DNA from: an uncultured Gammaproteobacteria bacterium
Lineage (GTDB): Bacteria; Pseudomonadota; Gammaproteobacteria; Chromatiales; Chromatiaceae
Direction: 5' to 3'
DNA length: 10,934 nt
NCBI GenBank assembly: GCA_937926265.1
Contig: CALAZS010000160.1
Span: 1-10,934 of the forward strand
The notes beneath the pieces are model-generated. The model did no database searches. It was not told the DNA's origin and saw only the letters and a list, made by a program, of their open reading frames with translations. This document shows, in pieces, positions 6,091 to 10,934 of this stretch (position 1 is the first letter of the stretch; each line of letters begins with the position of its first letter). The translations under genes and the position numbers were made by a program.

Positions 6091-6125
6091 TTGTTCAAGT
6101 ATTCCAGGCTGAAATACTTGAACAA
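6091..6125. terminator. 13-bp hairpin between convergent tsaD and the DUF2892 gene
   Basis: TTGTTCAAGTATT (6091-6103) pairs perfectly with its complement at 6113-6125 across a 9-nt loop. It ends 8 nt from the stop of the minus-strand gene and lies in a convergent gap, where a bidirectional terminator is expected. The stem is AT-rich and there is no T-tract on either side, so the terminator call is tentative. Confidence 0.45.
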
Positions 6126-6133
6126 GTTAGCCA

Positions 6134-6361
6134 CTATACAGCAGTAGCTTTGTCGGCTTCAGTCTTGAAACCCATGGCTTTCAGAATCATAACCAGTGGG
6201 CAGAAACCGGTGAAAGCAGACTGGAATACATTCAGACCGACAAACGCGGTGAAAAACAACCAGTATTCATGATGAAAAATTGGGCTTGCGCTCCAACCTA
6301 AGGCAAGACTCAACATAACCATAAAGCCGGCAAAGGCCATAACAATTCTTTCTATTGACAT
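6134..6361 (-). CDS. DUF2892 (YgaP-type) small inner-membrane protein
   Basis: 75-aa protein with two hydrophobic segments, about residues 5-23 and 33-50. Between and after them it carries the family hallmark PIFHHEYWLFFTAFVGLNVF (27-46) and FTGFCP with Cys54. This is the DUF2892 domain, found alone or fused to rhodanese domains as in E. coli YgaP; its function as a stand-alone protein is not established. The frame stays open 20 codons further upstream, but GGAGA lies 5 nt before the ATG at 6361 and the shorter form has the family length. It has its own good promoter. It separates tsaD from plsY, and I infer no shared function with either. Confidence 0.85.
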   Translation of the reverse strand: MSIERIVMAFAGFMVMLSLALGWSASPIFHHEYWLFFTAFVGLNVFQSAFTGFCPLVMILKAMGFKTEADKATAV

Positions 6362-6366
6362 TTTAA

Positions 6367-6371
6367 TCTCC
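6367..6371 (-). promoter_or_regulatory. Shine-Dalgarno site that fixes the DUF2892 gene start
   Basis: GGAGA on the minus strand, 5 nt before the ATG at 6361, in preference to the upstream ATG at 6421. Confidence 0.8.
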
Positions 6372-6399
6372 GGGAAAGAGGTGAATTCTATGGCGGGCG

Positions 6400-6428
6400 A
6401 GTATAAGAAAAAATTAACCAATATTCAA
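6400..6428 (-). promoter_or_regulatory. Sigma70-type promoter for the DUF2892 gene
   Basis: Minus strand: -35 TTGAAT (6423-6428; 4 of 6), 17-nt AT-rich spacer, -10 TATACT (6400-6405; 5 of 6). The predicted start is near 6393, giving a leader of about 30 nt with the GGAGA site. The surrounding 6405-6470 stretch is strongly AT-rich, which fits an active promoter. The upstream ATG at 6421 would lie before the transcription start, further support for the short form. Confidence 0.65.
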
Positions 6429-6471
6429 TAATATTTATATTAATAACTACTGATTTAATGGTTTTTCAAGT

Positions 6472-7065
6472 TTAAGATTCCTTCGGCCCGATCTTGGACT
6501 CTTCCCCTGAAATCAGGTTCTGGATATTACTTCGATGTCGCCAGAAAAGTATCACGGTCATGATAATTTGCATCACAAGTAGCTCTAAGGATGGCCAGAT
6601 GAACCAGATAATCACCGGAGCCAATGCCATTGATACCAGTGCTGCCAGTGAGGAGATTTTCAGGCCTTTGGCCATAAACAGCCAGATTGCCGCAACACTC
6701 AAGCCAAGTAACCAGTTAATACCAAACTGCACGCCCAATGCGGTTGCTACTCCCTTGCCTCCCTTGAAACCGAAAAATACCGGGTACAGATGACCCAGAA
6801 ATGCTGCCATGGCAGTAAGCGCGAACAGTTGTGCCGAGTCTGAAAATAAGTGAACGCAAGCAACTGGAACCAAACCTTTGAGCATGTCCCCAAACAACGT
6901 GATGCCGGCCGCTTTTTTACCGCCAATGCGCAGTACATTGGTCGCACCCGGGTTGTTGGAGCCTTCAGTACGTGGGTCAGGCAGCCCCATTATGCGACAG
7001 ACGATAATGGCACTTGAAATTGAACCAAGCAGGTAAGCGGCGGGAATTATGAGATAGTCGAGCAT
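6472..7065 (-). CDS. plsY: Glycerol-3-phosphate acyltransferase PlsY
   Basis: 197-aa integral membrane acyltransferase (E. coli YgiH: 205 aa). It transfers the acyl group from acyl-phosphate (made by PlsX) to position 1 of glycerol-3-phosphate, the first step of phospholipid synthesis. About five hydrophobic segments are visible. The three cytoplasmic family motifs are present: GSNNPGATNVLR (35-46), GFKGGKGVAT (99-108) and RHRSNIQNL (176-184). The start at MLDYLI gives the expected N-terminal helix, but no Shine-Dalgarno sequence is seen; the leader is A-rich and ends AACCTC. No convincing promoter was found in the 120-nt gap it shares with divergent folB. In many gammaproteobacteria plsY sits beside tsaD and folB, as here. 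Confidence 0.95.
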   Translation of the reverse strand: MLDYLIIPAAYLLGSISSAIIVCRIMGLPDPRTEGSNNPGATNVLRIGGKKAAGITLFGDMLKGLVPVACVHLFSDSAQLFALTAMAAFLGHLYPVFFGFKGGKGVATALGVQFGINWLLGLSVAAIWLFMAKGLKISSLAALVSMALAPVIIWFIWPSLELLVMQIIMTVILFWRHRSNIQNLISGEESKIGPKES

Positions 7066-7185
7066 GAGGTTTTTTTATTTAATTTGTTTTAACTCATTTT
7101 CGTGCGTGGCTGTGTTTTGGTCAATGGATGACATAAAATGCTTCAATCTAAATAAATCTTAATTTAAAAATCGGGTTAAATTTTC

Positions 7186-7542
7186 ATGGATATTATTTTT
7201 CTGCGCGATCTGCGTATTGAAACCATTGTAGGCATTTATGACTGGGAGAGGGAAACACCTCAAACCGTGGTACTTGATCTGGAAATGAGTACCGATGTTG
7301 CCCGTGCAGCTGCTACCGACGATATCAGGGATGCCCTCAATTACAAGGATATTGCCAAGCGGCTTATCAGTTTTGTTGGTGAGAGCAAATTCATGCTGGT
7401 GGAAACATTGGCTGAGGAATGCGCCAAAATTATTCGCGATGAATTTGATGTCAAATGGGTGAAAATTCAGTTGAATAAGCAGGGGGCAGTCTCAGGTTCA
7501 CGTGATGTTGGTGTCATTATTGAACGTGGTGAAAGGTACTGA
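7186..7542 (+). CDS. folB: Dihydroneopterin aldolase FolB
   Basis: 118-aa cytosolic enzyme of folate synthesis. It cleaves 7,8-dihydroneopterin to 6-hydroxymethyl-7,8-dihydropterin and glycolaldehyde, and also epimerises at C2'. The family pattern is clear: IETIVGIYDWER with Glu21, the ALNYKDIA segment with Tyr53, the pterin-anchoring Glu73 in LVETLAE, and Lys98 in the strand IQLNKQGAV. The length is standard. The ATG at 7186 has no clear Shine-Dalgarno sequence, only a GGG 12 nt upstream. It is followed after 2 nt by folK, whose product uses the FolB product, so the pair is surely one operon. Confidence 0.95.
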   Translation: MDIIFLRDLRIETIVGIYDWERETPQTVVLDLEMSTDVARAAATDDIRDALNYKDIAKRLISFVGESKFMLVETLAEECAKIIRDEFDVKWVKIQLNKQGAVSGSRDVGVIIERGERY

Positions 7543-7544
7543 TT

Positions 7545-8054
7545 TTGGATAACCAGATTGTCCGTCGAGTCTGGCTGGGTCTCGGTAGTAATATTAATGC
7601 GGAAAGCAATATTCGCTCCGCAATCCAGACATTAAAGACAAAGTATTCTGAACTTGTGGTGTCACCGGTTTACGAAAGTGAAGCTGTCGGTTTTGAGGGT
7701 GATAATTTTCTCAACCTGGTTGTCGGCATTCAAACCGATGAAACACTTGATCAACTGTTTTCCAGTCTAAAGTCGATAGAGTCTGATCACGGGCGTAAGC
7801 GCGAAGCCGAGAAGTTTTCTGCCAGAACGCTTGATATTGATATTCTGACTTATGGCGACCTGGATTTAACCGAACAGGGTGTTGATATTCCCCGGCATGA
7901 AATTTTAACTTATGCCTTTGTGTTGAAACCGCTGGCAGATGTTGCTCCAGAAGAAATTCATCCGCATATCGGTTTGAGTTATCAGAAACTATGGGATGGT
8001 TTTGATCAAGGCTCCCAATCACTTAAAAGGGTAAATTTACAAACTGATCAATAA
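7545..8054 (+). CDS. folK: 2-amino-4-hydroxy-6-hydroxymethyldihydropteridine pyrophosphokinase FolK (HPPK)
   Basis: 169-aa enzyme that moves pyrophosphate from ATP to 6-hydroxymethyl-7,8-dihydropterin, producing the substrate of dihydropteroate synthase. Motifs in order: LGLGSN (11-16) at the N-terminus, SPVYESEAVGF (40-50), HGRKRE (82-87), and the magnesium-binding signature RTLDIDIL with Asp97 and Asp99. PRHEI..YAFVLKPLADVAPE (116-136) completes the fold. The start is a TTG two bases after the folB TGA, with GAAAGG (7531-7536) 8 nt before it inside the folB end. No ATG or GTG is available before the LGLGSN motif. The tight junction suggests translational coupling with folB. The C-terminal tail is slightly longer than in E. 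coli HPPK (159 aa). Confidence 0.94.
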   Translation: MDNQIVRRVWLGLGSNINAESNIRSAIQTLKTKYSELVVSPVYESEAVGFEGDNFLNLVVGIQTDETLDQLFSSLKSIESDHGRKREAEKFSARTLDIDILTYGDLDLTEQGVDIPRHEILTYAFVLKPLADVAPEEIHPHIGLSYQKLWDGFDQGSQSLKRVNLQTDQ

Positions 8055-8079
8055 GTTTGAATTCAATTACCTTCAGTAC

Positions 8080-8152
8080 TTTTTACAGGACGCTAAAAGC
8101 CATCCCTGGAAGCTCGACTTCGGTCATCCCTGACCTCAGACGCCTGTAAAAA
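8080..8152. repeat. Third copy of the intergenic element, enclosed by a 10-bp inverted repeat; probable bidirectional terminator
   Basis: Copy 3 (8089-8140, plus) begins GACGCTAAAAGC and ends CTCAGA. It contains CCA-TCCC-TGG (8100-8109) and GGTCA-TCCC-TGACC (8122-8135). It is enclosed by TTTTTACAGG (8080-8089) and its exact complement CCTGTAAAAA (8143-8152). The enclosing stem sits between the convergent folK and pteridine reductase genes, and each strand reads a T5 run at one end, but the loop of 53 nt is long for an intrinsic terminator. Confidence 0.7.
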
Positions 8153-8173
8153 CCACATAAAGGTATTTGTATT

Positions 8174-8950
8174 CTACTGCTGAACAGACCTGCCTCCATC
8201 AACCTTGATAATTTCACCGGTGATATAGGGTGCTTCCATAACCAGAAAGCGTATTGTTCTGGCAATATCATCAAAGTCGCCTTTGCTGCCAAGCGGAATG
8301 CGGGAAAGTATTTCCTGTTTGCCATGATCAGTTGAGGTACCTGCCTGGTCACCATCAGGCCATTCTATTGCGCCGGGAGCCACGCCGTTTACCCGGATAT
8401 CAGGAGCCAGTTCACGGGCCAGGGATTTTACCATCATGGCGTTGGCAGCTTTTGCCATGCAGTAAATTGTATGGTTTTTCATTGGTCTGAAAGCATGAAT
8501 ATCGACCAGGTTGATAATGCACCCTTGGCTTTTTCTCAAGGCTGGTGCGGCTGCCTGGGATAAGAATAATGGCGCTTTCATATTGCTGCCTACCAGGTCA
8601 TCCCACTGAGTATCATTCATTTCGTCAACTGGCGTGGGATAGAAACTCGAGGCATTGTTTATAAGCGCATCGAGTCGATTGAAACGTGCAAGAACAGCAT
8701 CAATTAAATTAGTCAGTAAGCCGGTTTCATTCAGGTCAGCCTGGAAGAGTTCAACAGAATCCGGACGAATCTCCTGTAACTCTTTTTGAAGAGACTCTGA
8801 GGCATCCCTGGAATTTCGATAGTGTATAGCAAGGTTAAAGCCAGACTCATGTAGCCGCCTCGCGGTTTGTGCGCCTATGCGTCCTGAAGCGCCGGTAATA
8901 AGCGCGACAGGATGTGCATTTTCCGATAGAGTTTCTGTTTGAGAATTCAT
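8174..8950 (-). CDS. Short-chain dehydrogenase, probable pteridine reductase (FolM/PTR1 type)
   Basis: 258-aa NADPH-dependent short-chain dehydrogenase. The Rossmann motif is TGASGRIG (19-26), with Arg/Ser-rich HYRNSRDA (43-50) placed for the NADPH phosphate. NNAS is at 98-101 and the active site is Tyr163-x3-Lys167 (TIYCMAKAA). The usual catalytic Ser is replaced by Asp150 in NLVDIHAFRP, the pattern known from Leishmania PTR1 and FolM-like reductases. I infer reduction of dihydropterins (dihydromonapterin, dihydrobiopterin or dihydrofolate). The convergent folB-folK pair supports a pterin role. An ATG exists 21 nt upstream (8971), but AAGGA sits 5 nt before 8950. The exact substrate cannot be read from sequence. 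Confidence 0.85.
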   Translation of the reverse strand: MNSQTETLSENAHPVALITGASGRIGAQTARRLHESGFNLAIHYRNSRDASESLQKELQEIRPDSVELFQADLNETGLLTNLIDAVLARFNRLDALINNASSFYPTPVDEMNDTQWDDLVGSNMKAPLFLSQAAAPALRKSQGCIINLVDIHAFRPMKNHTIYCMAKAANAMMVKSLARELAPDIRVNGVAPGAIEWPDGDQAGTSTDHGKQEILSRIPLGSKGDFDDIARTIRFLVMEAPYITGEIIKVDGGRSVQQ

Positions 8951-8955
8951 TGGCT

Positions 8956-8960
8956 TCCTT
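8956..8960 (-). promoter_or_regulatory. Shine-Dalgarno site that fixes the pteridine reductase start
   Basis: AAGGA on the minus strand, 5 nt before the ATG at 8950; the alternative ATG at 8971 lies upstream of this site. Confidence 0.75.
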
Positions 8961-9008
8961 TGTAGACTCATTCATTTAACAAGACTACCTTAATTACACT
9001 AAAAATCC

Positions 9009-10175
9009 ATGAAGCTAACCGACTACAGGCAACCGGATGCCGATGGACTTGCTCACAGTCAGCGTCTGCAGGAATTTATTTGCGGTGAGGTTCAGGCAAA
9101 TGGGCCGATGCCATTTGATCGCTTCATGGAACTGGCATTATATGCGCCTGGGCTGGGTTATTATGCTGCCGGTAGCCACAAATTCGGAGCTGCTGGTGAT
9201 TTTATTACGGCACCGGAACTTTCATCGCTGTTTTCACGCTGTCTTGCCAATCAATGTCAGCAGGTGTTGTCTTTAAGCGGGGGCAGCATACTTGAGTTCG
9301 GTGCAGGGTCCGGTGTCATGGCGGCAGATATTCTTTTTCAACTTGAGAAAATGGACAGCTTGCCGGAAAAATATTTTATTCTGGATTTGAGCCCTGACCT
9401 GAGGCAGCGCCAAGAGCGAACATTGCAATCAAAAGTCCCGGGGTTGCTCAAGCGGGTTGAATGGCTTGATCAGCTGCCGGGTGATTTTGATGGTGTGATA
9501 CTGGCCAATGAGGTCATTGATGCCATGCCTGTTTCAGTGTTTAAAAAATCCAGTGAAGATGTGTTGGAGCAGTTTATTGATTGCGATAATAATCAGCTTG
9601 AAGTGACCTGGCATCAGGCTGGTCCAGGGCTTAAGGCAGCAGTGGAAAATATTGAGCAGAAACATGGTGCTTTGCCGGATGAATATGTTTCCGAGATAAA
9701 TGCCAGGGTTGATGGCTGGCTGACGAGCCTTGCAGAAAGCATGAATAGTGGTGCGGTTTTATTAATTGATTACGGTTATACCGCCGGTGAGTATTATATG
9801 CCGGAAAGAAAAATGGGCACGCTGATATGTCATTACCAGCACCAGGCGCATGATGATCCGTTGATGCTGGTTGGCCTGCAGGATATCACCGCAAATGTTG
9901 ATTTTTCAGCCGTTGCTGCCAAGGCGCATGATTGCGGGTTTGAGCTTGCCGGCTACACAACCCAGGCGCATTTTTTAATAGCCAATGGCATCGAATCGAT
10001 GATCATGGAAACCTCGCCGGAAGATAAAGAAAAATTTTATAAAGTTTCACAGGCTGTGAAGCGCTTAATGATGCCATCTGAAATGGGTGAGCGTTTTAAG
10101 GTGCTTGGCCTGAAAAAAAACCTTTCCCTGGAACTGAAAGGTTTTTCTGTAAGGGATTTTAAAGATCGCCTCTAA
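9009..10175 (+). CDS. SAM-dependent methyltransferase of the MidA/NDUFAF7 family (COG1565)
   Basis: 388-aa class I methyltransferase related to mitochondrial NDUFAF7 (MidA), which dimethylates an arginine of a complex I subunit during assembly. The substrate of bacterial members is not established. Family blocks in order: YAPGLGYYAAGSHKFGAAGD (45-64) with FITAPELS just after, the SAM loop LEFGAGSG (95-102), ANEVIDAMPV (166-175), LIDYGY (252-257), the QDITANVDF segment (291-299), and a C-terminal LKGFSVRD. The length is normal for the family and no key motif is missing. There is no Shine-Dalgarno sequence before the ATG. It is divergent from the pteridine reductase gene across 58 nt, and a lipoprotein gene follows 8 nt downstream. 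No complex I gene lies in the window to test the assembly role. Confidence 0.88.
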   Translation: MKLTDYRQPDADGLAHSQRLQEFICGEVQANGPMPFDRFMELALYAPGLGYYAAGSHKFGAAGDFITAPELSSLFSRCLANQCQQVLSLSGGSILEFGAGSGVMAADILFQLEKMDSLPEKYFILDLSPDLRQRQERTLQSKVPGLLKRVEWLDQLPGDFDGVILANEVIDAMPVSVFKKSSEDVLEQFIDCDNNQLEVTWHQAGPGLKAAVENIEQKHGALPDEYVSEINARVDGWLTSLAESMNSGAVLLIDYGYTAGEYYMPERKMGTLICHYQHQAHDDPLMLVGLQDITANVDFSAVAAKAHDCGFELAGYTTQAHFLIANGIESMIMETSPEDKEKFYKVSQAVKRLMMPSEMGERFKVLGLKKNLSLELKGFSVRDFKDRL

Positions 10176-10183
10176 CCAGATTT

Positions 10184-10918
10184 ATGTTTAATCATTTCAA
10201 GCAGACATTATTGGTTTTATCAGTATCGCTGACATTGGTTTTGTACTTAAGTGGCTGTCAGCAGTTGCCGTTTGTCGAAACCGACTCATCAGAAATTGAA
10301 GAATCATTTTCAGTTGACCATGTGGCCAAAAGTGATATCGATCTGATTTTGGACCACCAGGTTAAGACTGTGCGGTCTTTACTCAAGACATTGATGTTAA
10401 AGCTTTACCAAAGAAACCCGGCCTACTGGCGCAATTCATCCTCGGCTTCTCCTGAAGCGCGAGTGCAGGAACTGTTTGACCGCTATGAATATGAAATCCA
10501 GGCAATGTTACAAAATACAAGTTCGATTGAGAGTATAAAGCTGGCTTTTGACCCGGCTTTCAAGGGTGACAGGGTACTGGCCTATGTTTATGGCCTTAAA
10601 AGCATGATGGCAGCATCTTTTAGTAACAAGCAGTCTTTTTATATGCTTGACCAGTTGGACCCGCAAAAGCTTCATGACAGTGCCAGGAATGTCGAAGTAG
10701 CGGTCTGGATGCTTTCAAACAAGCGTATGCCCAATGGTGATCTTTACCTTGTTAGCAATGAACTGCACGGACCGGTAAAGAACCTGAGTTTTGAACGGTT
10801 GTTCGGCAAGCTGATCATGGCACTTGATATCAGTTCCCAAATCGTTGCCGATTCAAGCAAGCGTACCGTTAAGAATGTTATTCAGGGCATTGCCCGTTAT
10901 GTGCTGATTCCAATTTAA
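10184..10918 (+). CDS. Predicted lipoprotein of unknown function
   Basis: 244 aa with a lipoprotein signal: positive N-region (residues 1-6), a hydrophobic core (9-21), and the lipobox LSGC with Cys25. Gln-Gln follows the Cys, so there is no Asp at +2, which favours outer-membrane sorting by the Lol rules. The mature part looks soluble and mainly helical. Distinctive stretches are LYQRNPAYWR (74-83), GDRVLAYVYGLKSMMAASF (128-146), LDQLDPQKLHDSARNVEVAVW (155-175) and NLSFERLFGKLIMALD (200-215). I recall similar conserved, uncharacterised proteins in gammaproteobacteria and betaproteobacteria but know no assigned function. It starts 8 nt after the methyltransferase stop with no Shine-Dalgarno sequence, so it is probably co-transcribed and perhaps translated by reinitiation. 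The stop is 16 nt from the window edge. Confidence 0.8.
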   Translation: MFNHFKQTLLVLSVSLTLVLYLSGCQQLPFVETDSSEIEESFSVDHVAKSDIDLILDHQVKTVRSLLKTLMLKLYQRNPAYWRNSSSASPEARVQELFDRYEYEIQAMLQNTSSIESIKLAFDPAFKGDRVLAYVYGLKSMMAASFSNKQSFYMLDQLDPQKLHDSARNVEVAVWMLSNKRMPNGDLYLVSNELHGPVKNLSFERLFGKLIMALDISSQIVADSSKRTVKNVIQGIARYVLIPI

Positions 10919-10934
10919 GATTTATCCATTTAGG

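Noticed and set aside
7066..7185. Divergent promoters in the plsY-folB gap
   Set aside because: The gap is AT-rich with many partial -10 matches (such as TAAAAT near 7134-7139), but none has an acceptable -35 at 16-18 nt.
8976..9006. Leaderless promoter for the MidA-like gene (TTAACA with TAAAAA)
   Set aside because: The -10-like hexamer is poor and leaves only 3 nt before the ATG, too close for normal initiation.
1..10934. CRISPR arrays, prophage, transposase, toxin-antitoxin or defence genes
   Set aside because: All sizeable open frames are accounted for by housekeeping families or one lipoprotein, and the repeats seen are short and not regularly spaced.

Overview
The window is a chromosomal housekeeping segment from a gammaproteobacterium with mid-40s %GC (estimated by eye). 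The assignment rests on protein similarity (RpoD, DnaG, TsaD, RpsU and PlsY read like close relatives of the E. coli and Pseudomonas proteins) and on gene order: rpsU-yqeY-dnaG-rpoD-tRNA on one strand, with tsaD divergent and plsY and folB/folK beyond it, much like the arrangement I recall from pseudomonads. The genus cannot be fixed. No phage, insertion sequence, CRISPR array or defence system is visible.

Layout. Positions 1-4866 (minus strand) are the macromolecular synthesis cluster, transcribed right to left: rpsU (ribosomal protein S21), yqeY, dnaG (primase), rpoD (housekeeping sigma factor), then a CAU-anticodon tRNA that carries the features of tRNA-Ile2, not tRNA-Met. Promoter-like sites lie upstream of rpsU, dnaG and rpoD, so the cluster links translation, replication and transcription but probably has internal promoters. 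Positions 4867-4995 hold a divergent intergenic region; tsaD (t6A tRNA modification) runs rightward to 6036. A hairpin-rich gap separates it from a small convergent DUF2892 membrane-protein gene, followed by plsY (phospholipid synthesis), both on the minus strand.

From 7186 the theme is pterin and folate: folB and folK are almost contiguous on the plus strand, and a minus-strand SDR with the Asp-Tyr-Lys pattern of pteridine reductases (FolM/PTR1 type) converges on them. Rightward again, a MidA/NDUFAF7-type methyltransferase gene is followed after 8 nt by an unrecognised lipoprotein gene.

The most interesting signal is not a protein. Three copies of a 51-60 nt intergenic element (two inverted in the yqeY-dnaG gap, one in the folK/SDR convergent gap) share a GACGCY start, a TCAGA end and two small hairpins. 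The arm sequences differ between copies but stay self-complementary, including one compensated extra base pair. Second is a sigma70-like promoter whose predicted start falls on the A of the dnaG ATG, with no Shine-Dalgarno sequence, so dnaG could be made from a leaderless mRNA. About half of the genes lack a visible Shine-Dalgarno sequence.
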